64,000 bases of DNA from Aurantiacibacter gangjinensis (GTDB lineage: Bacteria > Pseudomonadota > Alphaproteobacteria > Sphingomonadales > Sphingomonadaceae): the NCBI RefSeq assembly GCF_001886695.1, contig NZ_CP018097.1:310001-374000 (forward strand). Direction: 5' to 3'. A program made the translations under genes and the position numbers. The number at the start of each line of letters is the position of its first letter. Position 1 is the first letter of the stretch. Below, one piece after another: positions 14,695 to 23,578 of this stretch. The notes beneath the pieces are model-generated. The model did not search any database, was not told the origin of the DNA, and saw only the letters and a program-made list of their open reading frames with translations.

Positions 14695-16128
14695 ATGACC
14701 GCAGATACCAAGCGTAAGCCGATGATCGCCCTTGGCCTGACCACGGCCATGGCTGCTGTGTTGCTGGGCGGCTGTGCCGGTACAGCAGCGCCGCGTGCCG
14801 AGGTCTCCGCGACCGACGCCGTGCGCGCCATGGATCGCGGCCAAACCAGCGAAGCCGTTCGCCATGCGGAGGCTGCCGTGCAGGCGGAGCCGCGCAATGC
14901 CGAATATCGCATGGTGCTGGGCAATGCCTATCTCGAGGAAGGGCGCTTTGCGTCCGCCTCCACATCCTTTGCCGATGCGATGGCGCTGGGCGAGAACAGC
15001 CCGCGCGCTGCGCTCAGCCTCGCCTTGTCTCTCAGCGGGGAAGGCCGTTTCGCCGAATCGAGCGCCATGCTGCGCCAGTGGGAAGGCGAGATCGCCGCAG
15101 CCGACCTCGGCCTTGCCTATGCGCTGGCAGGTGAGCCGGAACGCGGCATCCACATCCTTTCCAATTCCATCCGCCAGGGCGACAATACGGTGAAGACCCG
15201 CCAGAACCTGGCCTATGCCTATGCCGTGGCCGGTCGCTGGCGCGATGCCCGCCTGATGGTGGCGCAGGATGTGCCTGCCGACCAGGTTGGCGATCGTATG
15301 CAGCAATGGGCGCAGCTGACCCACGCCGAAGCCTACCAGCACCGCCTCGCCGGTCTGCTGGGTGTGCCTGCCGGCGTGCGCGATGCCGGCCAGCCTGTGC
15401 ATCTGGCACTGGTGAACAATCCGGGTGTCGACCAGCTGGCAGCCGAGACATATGCTGCCGCACCTGCCGCACCTGTCGCACAGGTCCAGGCTCCGTCGCC
15501 TACCGCAGAACTGCCGCCGCTCGCAGCACCCGCTGCCATGTCCGGCACGCCCGTGACTGCTGAGGAGCCCGCAAGCTTCGCCGAAGCCTTCACCGCTCCC
15601 GAGCCTGCGCGTGCTCCGGCTTTGGCTCCGATCGCTACGGCCGCGCCGAGCGAGCGTTATGCCGCTTCGCCGGTCGTGCAGTCCGTGCGCAATGATGGCG
15701 AGGCCCGCATGGCCGCAGCAGCAACCGCAGCGCATGCCGCCGCGACGCCTGCTCGCCCAACGCGCCGCGCGGCTGCGGCTTCTGGCACCGGTCCGGCCAC
15801 GGCCAGCTTCACCTCCGCGCCTGTGGCAGACGGCTCGCACCTCGTGCAGCTCGGCAGCTTCTCCAGCGAAGCCGCCGCCCGCCGCGCATGGGACATCTAT
15901 ACCGACCGCCACCCCGCCCTCGCCAATCACGAAATGGTGATCACCGAGGCCGTGGTTCGCGGCAAGCGCTACTGGCGCGTATCGGCTGGTGGTTTCGACA
16001 CCGCATCCAGCCGCGCCATGTGCTCCAACGTCAATACGTCGGCTGCCGGGGAAGGCTGCATCAGCTGGGCTGCATCCAGCCCGCTCCCCGGCGCAGTAGA
16101 CAATGGCGTGCGCCTGGCCCGCCGCTAA
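14695..16128 (+). CDS. TPR and SPOR domain lipoprotein
   Basis: Predicted outer-membrane-anchored lipoprotein of 477 residues. The signal peptide ends in the lipobox LLGGC (Cys near residue 27). TPR-like repeats fill about residues 40-190 (EAVRHAEAAVQAEPRNAEYRMVLGNAYLEEGRF). An Ala/Pro-rich linker runs from 240 to 370. A SPOR domain follows (SHLVQLGSFSSEAAARRAWDIY, KRYWRVSAGGF). The start ATG 14695 has GAGGGA eight bases upstream. It is third in a compact operon with the ParA-like ATPase and the RHH-like protein. A strong terminator follows. A role in septal peptidoglycan is suggested by SPOR family biology. Confidence 0.85.
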   Translation: MTADTKRKPMIALGLTTAMAAVLLGGCAGTAAPRAEVSATDAVRAMDRGQTSEAVRHAEAAVQAEPRNAEYRMVLGNAYLEEGRFASASTSFADAMALGENSPRAALSLALSLSGEGRFAESSAMLRQWEGEIAAADLGLAYALAGEPERGIHILSNSIRQGDNTVKTRQNLAYAYAVAGRWRDARLMVAQDVPADQVGDRMQQWAQLTHAEAYQHRLAGLLGVPAGVRDAGQPVHLALVNNPGVDQLAAETYAAAPAAPVAQVQAPSPTAELPPLAAPAAMSGTPVTAEEPASFAEAFTAPEPARAPALAPIATAAPSERYAASPVVQSVRNDGEARMAAAATAAHAAATPARPTRRAAAASGTGPATASFTSAPVADGSHLVQLGSFSSEAAARRAWDIYTDRHPALANHEMVITEAVVRGKRYWRVSAGGFDTASSRAMCSNVNTSAAGEGCISWAASSPLPGAVDNGVRLARR

Positions 16129-16149
16129 TTCGGTTCGTCCCGAGAGAAG

Positions 16150-16183
16150 CCCTTCCCGCTTCATGCGGGGAGGGTTTTCTTTT
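16150..16183 (+). terminator. Rho-independent terminator of the ParA/SPOR operon
   Basis: CCCTTCCCGC pairs with GCGGGGAGGG around loop TTCAT (one G-T pair) and is followed by TTTTCTTTT. It lies 22 bp after the SPOR lipoprotein stop and also separates it from the convergent SDR gene. Confidence 0.85.
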
Positions 16184-16191
16184 GTCCGGCG

Positions 16192-16965
16192 TCAGAGTGT
16201 ATAGCCGCCATCGCTCACCAGTGCGGTGCCGGTAACGGTGCCCGACGCGTCGGACAACAGGAACAACACTTGCTGCGCCAGTTCCTCCGCCGTCTCGAAA
16301 CGGCCCATTGGCGTCATCCCTTCGGCCATCGTGTTGAGCGCGCCTGCGCGGTCGCCTTGATGTTTTTCCACCAACTCCTCGAAGAACGGCGCGCTGTCCC
16401 AGATGGCGGTATCGACCCCGCCCGGTGCAATGGCGTTCACCCGGATGCGGCGGCGCGCGCCTTCTTTCGCGGCGATCTTGGCCAGATGCAGCGTGGCCGC
16501 TTTCGATGCGCCGTAAGCGGCGATCCCCGGCTCGGCCTTCAGGCCTGCGACCGACGCAGTGAGCACCATGCTCGCCCCGTCCTTCGCCTGCCGCATCGCG
16601 GTGCGCAGCGAAAGAAACAGGCCATCGAGATTGACCGCCATGACCTGTCGCCAGTCGGCAAAGGCCATCTTGTGCACGGGAGCGGCCTGACCCGCAATCC
16701 CGGCATTGAGCAGGGCCGCATCCAGAGCGCCGCCATCGCCTTCGATGCGGTCCCACAGCGCCTCGTCGGCAACATCGCCTGCATAAAGGCTCGTCTCGCA
16801 AGCGAGGTCGAGATTGTTCAGCGCCTGCTCGTTCAGGTCGACCAGCACCAGGTGCGCCGCGCCGGCATCGGCAAGCGCGCGGGCGCTAGCGAGGCCGATG
16901 CCCGAGGCCGCACCAGTTACCATCACCCGCTTTCCGCTGAAATTATAAGTCAATTTCCACTCCAC
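16192..16965 (-). CDS. Short-chain dehydrogenase/reductase
   Basis: Classical SDR of 257 residues, an NAD(P)-dependent oxidoreductase of unknown substrate. Cofactor motif VTGAASGIGLASA near residues 16-28. LVLVDLNEQ ends the second strand, and the Asp favours NAD. NAGIAG, then the catalytic Ser in VLTASVAG and YGASK (Tyr and Lys) follow, and the C-terminus is the usual VSDGG. Its first codons overlap the end of the dihydroorotase-like gene by 23 bp on the same strand, so it is the last gene of the pyrB-pyrX operon, though no pyrimidine role is obvious. Confidence 0.88.
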   Translation of the reverse strand: MEWKLTYNFSGKRVMVTGAASGIGLASARALADAGAAHLVLVDLNEQALNNLDLACETSLYAGDVADEALWDRIEGDGGALDAALLNAGIAGQAAPVHKMAFADWRQVMAVNLDGLFLSLRTAMRQAKDGASMVLTASVAGLKAEPGIAAYGASKAATLHLAKIAAKEGARRRIRVNAIAPGGVDTAIWDSAPFFEELVEKHQGDRAGALNTMAEGMTPMGRFETAEELAQQVLFLLSDASGTVTGTALVSDGGYTL

Positions 16966-18181
16966 CTTTCCAGAGCCGGGTCACGCGGCCCTGCACGGGC
17001 TGGCGATCGAACGGCGTATTGCCTGCCGATGCCGCCATTTCCCGGCTATCGACGATCCAGGGCGCTTCGGGGTCGAGCAGCGCGATATCGGCCTCGTATC
17101 CCTCAGCAAGCATGCCGGCCTTCACGCCCAGCAGCGCGGCCGGTGTGCGCGCCAACAGGTCGAAACCGCGGGGCATATCGATCACGCCGTCGCGAACCAG
17201 CGTCAACGTCATGGCGAGCAGCGTCTCGGCCCCTGCCATTCCCGGCGCGGCATCGGCGAAGGGCAGGTTCTTGTCCTCCGGCCCGCGCGGATCGTGGCCG
17301 CTGGCGATCACGTCTATCGTGCCATCGCCGATGGCTTCGCGCACGGCCTCGCGGTCGTCCTCGCTCCGCAATGGCGGGGAGAGGCGCGCGAAGGTGCGGT
17401 AATCGCCCAGTGCGAGGTCGGACAGCATGAAATGCGCTGGCGTTACACCCGCCGTAATGGCGACGCCGCGCGCCTTGGCCTGCCGAACCAGCTCAAGCCC
17501 CGCGCGGGTGGTGACTTGCCGCACATGCAGCCGCGCGCCGCTCATTTCGGCAAGCGCGATATCGCGGGCGAGCGCCAGCGTCTCGGCCTCGGCAGGCGCG
17601 CTCGGCAGGCCCAGCCTGGTAGCCATCTCGCTGGCCGTGGCGGCGGCATTGCCCGCGATCCCGCCATCCTCGGCATGGGTCACCACGACAAGGTCCAGCA
17701 TTGCGGCATATTGCAGCAGGCGCAGCATGACGCCGCTATCGGCAATCCAGCGCCGCCCGGTGGCGACCGCCCTTGCGCCAGCCTCCGCCATCAGCGCGAT
17801 TTCCGCCAGATGCTCGCCGGCAAGATCCTTGGTCGCCGCCGCCATGGGATGGACCCACAGATCGGGCTTGCCGCTCTGCGCGAGGAAACGCACGCGCGCC
17901 GCAATGTCGAGCGGCGGCGCCTGGTCAGGCATCAGCGCGGCGCGCGTAATGCCGCCGAAATGGAAAGCGGGCTTGTCGATGGCAAACACGCCCAGGTCGA
18001 CGATACCGGGCACGACGAACTGGCCTTTCGCGTCGAGGATGGCGGCATTTTCGGTGCTTTGGTCGGCACTCGTTTCAACACTGTCGATATGGCCGTCCGC
18101 CATGCAGATCGTGCCCTCAACCACCCCTTCCGGGGTCAGCACGCGACCGTTAGAAATGGCAGAAATGCTGGGGTTCGTCAT
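16943..18181 (-). CDS. pyrX: Dihydroorotase-like protein, probably inactive PyrX type
   Basis: Amidohydrolase-fold protein of 412 residues, homologous to type I dihydroorotase. The metal-binding HxH motif expected after VVPGIVD (normally DxHxH) is absent and reads LGVFAIDKP instead. A His in VVTHAEDGG and the ASGHDPRG motif near the C-terminus remain. Loss of HxH is typical of the non-catalytic PyrX (pyrC') subunit, which forms a structural complex with aspartate carbamoyltransferase in Pseudomonas-type systems. The start ATG 18181 overlaps the pyrB stop (ATGA). The nearby ATG at 18187 sits on the GAGGGGGA Shine-Dalgarno. A catalytic dihydroorotase should be encoded elsewhere. Confidence 0.85.
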   Translation of the reverse strand: MTNPSISAISNGRVLTPEGVVEGTICMADGHIDSVETSADQSTENAAILDAKGQFVVPGIVDLGVFAIDKPAFHFGGITRAALMPDQAPPLDIAARVRFLAQSGKPDLWVHPMAAATKDLAGEHLAEIALMAEAGARAVATGRRWIADSGVMLRLLQYAAMLDLVVVTHAEDGGIAGNAAATASEMATRLGLPSAPAEAETLALARDIALAEMSGARLHVRQVTTRAGLELVRQAKARGVAITAGVTPAHFMLSDLALGDYRTFARLSPPLRSEDDREAVREAIGDGTIDVIASGHDPRGPEDKNLPFADAAPGMAGAETLLAMTLTLVRDGVIDMPRGFDLLARTPAALLGVKAGMLAEGYEADIALLDPEAPWIVDSREMAASAGNTPFDRQPVQGRVTRLWKGGVEIDL

Positions 18182-19209
18182 ACCCATTCCCCCTCGCCCC
18201 AGCCCGGCTCACCGCGCGCCTTCCGCGTCAGAATGTCGAGACACGCCATCCGCACCGCGACCCCCATCTCCACCTGATCGGTGATGATGGAACGCGACGG
18301 GTCGTCAGCCACATCGCTGTCGATCTCGACACCGCGATTCATCGGGCCGGGATGCATCACGATGGCATCGGCAGACGCCTTCGCCAGCCTTTCTTTCGTG
18401 AGGCCATAGAGGTGGCGATATTCGCGCGGGCTCGGGATGAACTGCCCGTCCATCCGCTCGTTCTGCAAGCGCAGCATCATCACCACATCGGCACCGTCCA
18501 GCGCCTTGTCGAAATCGTGGAACGGCTCTGCGCCGATCTGCTCCACGCCGGTCGGCATCAGCGCGGGAGGCGCGCACAGCCGCACGCTCGCGCCCATCGC
18601 CTGCAGACAGAGGATATTCGACCGCGCCACCCGGCTGTGCAGGATATCGCCGCAAATCGTCACCGTCAGGCCGGTGAAGTCCTCGCTCGTCTGCCCTCTC
18701 TTTCGCAAGGCATGGCGCAGCGCCAGTGCATCCAGCAGGGCCTGCGTCGGATGCTCGTGCTGCCCGTCGCCCGCATTGAGCACGGGGCAATCGACATGAC
18801 CCGCGATCAGCCCCACCGCTCCGCTGGAACCGTGACGGATCACGATAGCATCGGCCCGCATGGCGTTGAGCGTGCGCGCCGTATCGATCAGTGTTTCGCC
18901 CTTCTTCACGCTAGACTGTGCGGCATGCATGTTGATGACATCCGCACCCAACCGCTTGCCCGCAATCTCGAACGACAGCAGCGTGCGCGTCGAGTTTTCG
19001 AAGAAGGCGTTGATTATTGTGAGGCCCGACAGCCGGTCCGTATGCTTGGCCGCCTGCCGATTGAATTCCACATATTGTTCCGCCTCGGCCAGCACGTAGA
19101 GAATCTCGTGCCGTTCTAGCGCGGAAATGCCGATCAGGTCGCGATGGGGAAAAGCGCGCCCCCCTGCGGGAAAGCGGCTGCGGGCGGAGGGTTCGGGCGG
19201 CGATGTCAT
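18178..19209 (-). CDS. pyrB: Aspartate carbamoyltransferase catalytic subunit
   Basis: Second step of pyrimidine synthesis: carbamoyl phosphate plus aspartate to carbamoyl aspartate. The 343-residue product has the carbamoyl-phosphate signature [13 protein letters not shown], then [20 protein letters not shown], and [12 protein letters not shown] with the aspartate-domain RLQNER motif. Start ATG at 19207-19209 ([13 protein letters not shown]). AAGGG lies about ten bases upstream. A start three codons earlier is possible. It is the first gene of a coupled set pyrB-pyrX-SDR. No attenuator-like hairpin and T tract were seen in the 115 bp upstream. Confidence 0.93.
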   Translation of the reverse strand: MTSPPEPSARSRFPAGGRAFPHRDLIGISALERHEILYVLAEAEQYVEFNRQAAKHTDRLSGLTIINAFFENSTRTLLSFEIAGKRLGADVINMHAAQSSVKKGETLIDTARTLNAMRADAIVIRHGSSGAVGLIAGHVDCPVLNAGDGQHEHPTQALLDALALRHALRKRGQTSEDFTGLTVTICGDILHSRVARSNILCLQAMGASVRLCAPPALMPTGVEQIGAEPFHDFDKALDGADVVMMLRLQNERMDGQFIPSPREYRHLYGLTKERLAKASADAIVMHPGPMNRGVEIDSDVADDPSRSIITDQVEMGVAVRMACLDILTRKARGEPGWGEGEWV

Positions 19210-19323
19210 TAAAGCCATGCCCTTAGTCGAGCGACCTATGCCGCTCAAGGCTTATGTCTGGCATCGCGCCGATAGAGCCCCTACACAGAGAAGCGAAACG
19301 CAGCTCCGCAACAGGGATTATCC

Positions 19324-21225
19324 ATGAATTTCGCACGTAAAGTCTGGCGCTTGCTGGTCTGCATCAAGGATGCGCTGGCGCTGCTCTTCCTGCTGCTGTT
19401 CTTCGCAGGCCTGTTCGCTATCCTCAGCGCACGCCCCAATCCCGGCACGGTGCGCGACGGTGCGCTGCTGCTCGAAATCCAAGGCGTGGTCGTGGAAGAG
19501 GTGGCGCCGGTCGATCCGCTTCAGGCCCTGCTCGCCAATACGGTGCCGGTGCGCGAATACGCCGCGCGCGATCTCGTGCGCGCTATCGATGCCGCGGCAG
19601 GCGATGAACGGGTGGATGCGCTCGCTCTCGATCTCAGCGGTTTCCTTGGTGGCGGCGCCGTGCATCTAAGCGAATTGGCGGGCGCGCTGGAGCGGTTCTC
19701 GAACACCGACAAGGCGATTTACGCATACGCTTTTGCCTATGGCGACGATGCGATGCTGCTGGCCGCCCATGCCGACGAGATCTGGGTCGATCCGCAAGGG
19801 GGTGTCGCCATTTCCGGCCCGGGCGGGGAAAACCTCTATTATGACGGCCTGCTGGAGCGTTTCAACATCACCGCAAATGTCTACCGTGTCGGCACCTATA
19901 AGAGCGCAGTCGAACCTTGGACCGAAAGCGGCATGTCCGACGAGGCGCGCGAGCAAATCTCGCAGCTATACGCGACGCTCTGGCAGGAATGGCGTGCACA
20001 GGTAAATAGCGCACGGCCGCAAGCCGATATCGACCTCGTTACCAGTGATGTCGCCGGGTGGCTGGCAGCTTCTGCCAACGACATTGCCGATGCGTCGCTC
20101 GCCGCAGGCCTCGCAGATCGCATCGGCACGCGGGTCGAATGGGGCGAACGCATCGCCTCCGAAGTGGGCGAGGATGAATGGTCGGACGAACCCGGCGCAT
20201 TCGCCGCCACGGATTACGATCCCTGGCTCGCCAATGTCGATGCAGATGCCGAATTCGGCACCGAAGGCACGATCGCGGTCATCACCGTGGATGGCGAAAT
20301 CACCGATGGCGAGGCGGGGCCGGGTTCTGCTGGCGCTGCGCGCATCACAGCGCTGCTCGACGAGGCGCTGGACGACGATATCAGCGGGCTGGTGGTGCGG
20401 ATCAATTCGCCCGGCGGCACGGTAACAGGGTCCGAAGCCATCCGACGCGCGGTGCTGCGCCATCGCGACAAGGGTGTGCCGGTTGCCGTTTCCATGGGCA
20501 ATTACGCGGCGTCCGGCGGTTACTGGATCGCCACCGCAGGGCAGCGCCTGTTTGGGGAACCGCAAACCATCACCGGCTCTATCGGCGTTTTCCTTGTTCT
20601 GCCCAGCTTCGAGAATGTGCTGGCCGAATATGGCGTGACCACCGATGGCGTGCGCACCACCGGCCTCTCCGGACAGCCCGATCTGCTCGGCGGCATCACG
20701 CCGGAGGCCGATGCGCTTCTGCAGGCCTCGACCGAAGGCTTCTATGCCGACTTCCTCGGGCTGGTCGCCCAGTCGCGCGACATCTCGCCAGAGCGGGCCG
20801 ACGAACTGGGACAGGGCCGCGTCTGGGATGGCGGTGCTGCGCGCCAGCTCGGTCTTATCGACCAGTTCGGCGATCTCGACAGCGCCATTGCCTGGGTCGC
20901 GGAACGCGCGGAGCTGGCCGATGGCAGCTTCACCGTCGATTATCTCGGCGACGATGCTCCCAGCTACGATTCCCTGCTGGCACGCCTGTTGATGGGCGGC
21001 AGCGCAGGCGAGGGAGAGACCCGCGATATCGTGGCGATCCTCGGCCAGCGCGAAACCGCACGGCTGGGCACGATCGCAAGCGATCTCGAACGCCTGATGC
21101 GCGCCGAAGGGGTGATGGCCCGTTGCCTCGAATGCACGACCCTTCCCGGCGGCGAGCGCGGCGGCGTACGGGCCGACACGGCCTCCATCTGGCGCACCCT
21201 GCTAAGCCGCTCGCTGACAGAGTAA
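19324..21225 (+). CDS. sppA: Signal peptide peptidase SppA, long (67K) type
   Basis: Inner-membrane serine protease that degrades cleaved signal peptides in the periplasm. The 633-residue product has an N-terminal transmembrane segment (about residues 17-37) and two tandem ClpP-like S49 domains. The catalytic dyad is visible across the halves: Lys193 in GTYKSAVEPW and Ser397 in NYAASGGYWIATAG. Oxyanion and loop motif RINSPGGTVTGSE and the GSIGVF segment are normal. Length matches the double-domain E. coli-type SppA rather than the short Gram-positive form. The gene is divergent from pyrB. Confidence 0.92.
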   Translation: MNFARKVWRLLVCIKDALALLFLLLFFAGLFAILSARPNPGTVRDGALLLEIQGVVVEEVAPVDPLQALLANTVPVREYAARDLVRAIDAAAGDERVDALALDLSGFLGGGAVHLSELAGALERFSNTDKAIYAYAFAYGDDAMLLAAHADEIWVDPQGGVAISGPGGENLYYDGLLERFNITANVYRVGTYKSAVEPWTESGMSDEAREQISQLYATLWQEWRAQVNSARPQADIDLVTSDVAGWLAASANDIADASLAAGLADRIGTRVEWGERIASEVGEDEWSDEPGAFAATDYDPWLANVDADAEFGTEGTIAVITVDGEITDGEAGPGSAGAARITALLDEALDDDISGLVVRINSPGGTVTGSEAIRRAVLRHRDKGVPVAVSMGNYAASGGYWIATAGQRLFGEPQTITGSIGVFLVLPSFENVLAEYGVTTDGVRTTGLSGQPDLLGGITPEADALLQASTEGFYADFLGLVAQSRDISPERADELGQGRVWDGGAARQLGLIDQFGDLDSAIAWVAERAELADGSFTVDYLGDDAPSYDSLLARLLMGGSAGEGETRDIVAILGQRETARLGTIASDLERLMRAEGVMARCLECTTLPGGERGGVRADTASIWRTLLSRSLTE

Positions 21226-21295
21226 CAAGCTGCAAAACTCGCGCTTGCAAGGGCGTAGCGAAAATGGCAAAGGCCCGCTCCTGCCGCAGATCGGC

Positions 21296-21370
21296 GGGCG
21301 CGTAGCTCAGTGGTAGAGCACACCCTTCACACGGGTGGGGTCGCAAGTTCAATCCTTGCCGCGCCCACCA
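21296..21370 (+). tRNA. tRNA-Val (CAC)
   Basis: A 75-nt cloverleaf including encoded CCA. The acceptor GGGCGCG pairs with CGCGCCC. The D arm begins GCTC...GAGC, the anticodon loop is TTCACAC (anticodon CAC) on a CACCC/GGGTG stem, and the T arm is GCAAGTTCAATCCTTGC. It stands at the left edge of the accessory region 21.4-30.3 kb, a typical integration site. Confidence 0.95.
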
Positions 21371-21583
21371 TCTTTTCAATGATTTAGAAGAGATGGGCGG
21401 CGTTTCCATGAAAAAAACATGAAAAATTTGGGTGGACATCCGCGAACATCGGCGGGGATCTCGGCGCGGTGAGTCTTCAAGCAATCGCTAACTCGATCGA
21501 CCTGCATAGCCGCAGCGAACCAGAAGGTTACCGCTTTTTCACGATTGGCTGACTAACATGCCCCGTCAAACTCGAGAGAAAGC

Positions 21584-22231
21584 ATGTCAGCCCATCAACC
21601 AGTCCTTCCGGCCAAGGCCATTGAGCTCGTTAAGTCCAGAAATCTCGAAAAAGCTGATGATTTGTTAGCCGATTTCGCCGCGGCTGGCCTGATCAAAACC
21701 TATGCTCTCGTACGAGAAATAAGACCCGCCGGGGGTCCGACCAAGGTAGTGCGCGATGCTCAGATTCCGAACGAAGATTGGGAAAGGATTGTAGCATCAG
21801 GAAAAATTCATGCCGCTCTAAACGGTGGAACAGTTCGGCTAGAAGGATCGCCTCTACATGGAGGTTTGCCGTCAGTACTCATAACCGGAATCAGCTTTTC
21901 CGAAGCTGCGCTCGTCAAGGTTCTCGATAGGTATTGCGTGGGTTTACTTGCCGATGCCTCAGAGCAATCTAGCGGCTGCGATGCGCACGCTATGACGAAA
22001 AGCATCGCTCCATCCATCGACGCTTCCGAGGCAAAGAAGGAAGGCGTGCAACCGATCAGGTCCGGCGATCTTACCGCGTCAGTCGCTCAGACCGAACAGG
22101 CGACTGGGTTGGGTCGAACGACAATCGACAAGCTTATGCGAGATGGCACGCTGGTCAGGAAAAAAGTCGGCAGACGAACTCTGATCACGGTCGAAAGCAT
22201 CGAGCGTTTGGTTGGTGCAAAGGTAGCCTGA
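21584..22231 (+). CDS. Orphan protein with helix-turn-helix (excisionase-like) C-terminus
   Basis: Protein of 215 residues. The last 55 residues (LTASVAQTEQATGLGRTTIDKLMRDGTLVRKKVGRRTLITVESIERL) match the HTH_17/excisionase type of winged helix, where GLGRTTIDKLMRDGTL is the recognition element and GRRTLIT the wing. The first 150 residues are not recognised. They contain KTYALVREIRPAGGP and a VASGKIHAALNGGTVRLEG stretch. It starts at ATG 21584 after GAGAG. It lies just beyond tRNA-Val with no integrase nearby, so it may be a remnant or regulator of an integrative element. Base usage looks less GC-biased than its neighbours by eye. Confidence 0.7.
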   Translation: MSAHQPVLPAKAIELVKSRNLEKADDLLADFAAAGLIKTYALVREIRPAGGPTKVVRDAQIPNEDWERIVASGKIHAALNGGTVRLEGSPLHGGLPSVLITGISFSEAALVKVLDRYCVGLLADASEQSSGCDAHAMTKSIAPSIDASEAKKEGVQPIRSGDLTASVAQTEQATGLGRTTIDKLMRDGTLVRKKVGRRTLITVESIERLVGAKVA

Positions 22232-22335
22232 CAACTAGTAAATGCGATGGTTCTCAAGTCCGCTTTGCGACCCATTATCGGTCATACGTCGCGCCTCGCG
22301 CTCTTCCCGAAAGCCGACGCCCTATGCGATGGCTC

Positions 22336-22743
22336 TCACGGTGGACGAAAGTCGCTGCCAGATGCGGCACAATGCGCTCCGCGCAGCCAATTTCGCAGAT
22401 GAGCCATCGCTACAAGAATGGCTCCGACCGAGGTCGTAGCCACCTCGATAGCGTCGCTTTTAGCGAACAGTCCGAACACCATCGATGCCAAGCCCACCAT
22501 GCCCAACCCAAGAGAAAGTTGCGCATGTGGGGAACGCTTGGCGGCCTTCCATAGGACGGTCCCGCTAAATGGCAGAGCGATAGCAACGAGCAAGGGGTGC
22601 AAGTCTTCGGGCAAGTCCAGCCAGGTCGACCATGCTGGAGATAGCGCGATGATCACCGGAGGCAACAGACAGTGAACGATACAGATGCTCGAAATGGTTA
22701 TGCCGATGCCATCCAGCCAGTTTGCCTGCCTTCGGAGCGTCAT
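22336..22743 (-). CDS. MerC domain-containing membrane protein
   Basis: Inner-membrane protein of 135 residues with four predicted membrane helices. The first contains the conserved cysteine region ISSICIVHCLLPPVIIAL (two Cys flanking IVH), as in MerC-type mercury or metal carriers. Others are LHPLLVAIALPFSGTVLW, LGLGMVGLASMVFGLFA and VATTSVGAILVAMAHL. Its start ATG overlaps the stop of the DUF1826 gene (TGATG), so both are made from one transcript. No mer operon genes are present. Together with its neighbours this suggests metal homeostasis rather than mercury resistance (inference). Confidence 0.8.
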   Translation of the reverse strand: MTLRRQANWLDGIGITISSICIVHCLLPPVIIALSPAWSTWLDLPEDLHPLLVAIALPFSGTVLWKAAKRSPHAQLSLGLGMVGLASMVFGLFAKSDAIEVATTSVGAILVAMAHLRNWLRGAHCAASGSDFRPP

Positions 22744-23357
22744 CACCCACACTCGCCTTCACTGGCGAAGGTTTGCGTATCGATTACCAGTACGAGGCGC
22801 TTGACGCCCAAGTCAGCCGCAGGCGGGGACCGGTGAAAGCTAGGCGCGTGGTTTTCGCCATAGAGGCGGCCCTTGAAAAGTCCGACATGGCCTGTCGGAA
22901 GGTCAAGCAAGATTTCGGATCCGGGATCGTTATCGAGCGCGATCTGCGTGCCCGGACCCGCGTATGTTGTGATCAGGCGAAGGTCGGTGTAGTCGGCGTG
23001 CCCCCTACGGCATGAATTCGTGACGATCTGCTCTAGGCGAATGCGTATGTGATCGGAACCGGTGAGGTCCGCAAAACGCAAAGCAAGCCGTTCGATGCCC
23101 CGACATATCTGCGGAGGAAGATCCGGCAACTGCGATATCGCCTCCGCCACGGACCCGGTGGCGATGTGAGAGAATGGTTCGGTTTTCAGAAGCTTTGCGG
23201 CCGGCGCGGCCAGCTCAACGACACTCCGCGGTTCAATGACCAGCGACGTTTGCGGATCGGCGATGGAATCCCATCGGGCCGGGATTCTTTGCCAGGATTG
23301 CCTGATGCGCGCGTTGATCACCGTCCGGCCATCAGGTCTTTCAGCAACAATATCCAT
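22743..23357 (-). CDS. DUF1826 domain-containing protein
   Basis: Cytoplasmic protein of 204 residues with the DUF1826 pattern: ARIRQSWQRIPARWD near the start, a central RFADLTGSDHIRIRLEQIVTNSCRRGHADYTDLRLITTYAGPGTQ block with Cys/His residues, and a closing SPPAADLGVKRLVLVIDT. Function is not established. From memory, members often lie near zinc-responsive (Zur) genes. Start is ATG 23357 (MDIVAERPDG), with AAGG eight bases upstream. An earlier in-frame start at 23405 is less likely. It is divergent from the TonB receptor, and the two share an intergenic inverted repeat. Confidence 0.8.
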   Translation of the reverse strand: MDIVAERPDGRTVINARIRQSWQRIPARWDSIADPQTSLVIEPRSVVELAAPAAKLLKTEPFSHIATGSVAEAISQLPDLPPQICRGIERLALRFADLTGSDHIRIRLEQIVTNSCRRGHADYTDLRLITTYAGPGTQIALDNDPGSEILLDLPTGHVGLFKGRLYGENHAPSFHRSPPAADLGVKRLVLVIDTQTFASEGECG

Positions 23358-23470
23358 AGGAGTAGCCTTCCATGTTAAGCAGGCTCGTGTCCGAGCTCGG
23401 GGCACGGCAATCTGTGATCCGTCGAAAGGTTGCGGCCGGCGCGATAGTGGTCAGTCTGACAAATACGCTC

Positions 23471-23498
23471 TTGACGTAATGTTATGCTGTATCATAAC
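23471..23498. promoter_or_regulatory. Inverted repeat overlapping a promoter between DUF1826 and TonB genes
   Basis: GTTATG-CTGTAT-CATAAC (23481-23498) is a perfect 6-bp-arm palindrome just after a TTGACG -35-like hexamer (23471). AT-rich half sites of this kind resemble Zur/Fur operators, although the 6-base spacer is longer than the usual Zur core. It lies about 80 bp before the receptor start and 114 bp before the DUF1826 start. Regulator assignment is inference. Confidence 0.45.
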
Positions 23499-23578
23499 CA
23501 ACCCCGCAATTCGGAAGCCGCGTTTCCGGCGCGGGTCCGGGCATCACATATTTTCTGCCTTGGACGGGGGTCCTGATC

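Noticed and set aside
14029-16164. A 711-codon minus-strand open frame opposite the ParA-partner and SPOR lipoprotein genes
   Set aside because: It is antisense to three genes with clear domains and overlapping starts, its composition is Ala/Arg/His-rich as expected of a shadow in GC-rich DNA, and it shows no domain.
22336-22743. Mercury-resistance operon
   Set aside because: Only a MerC-like protein is present. There is no merR, merT, merP or merA, and the neighbours point to general metal uptake.
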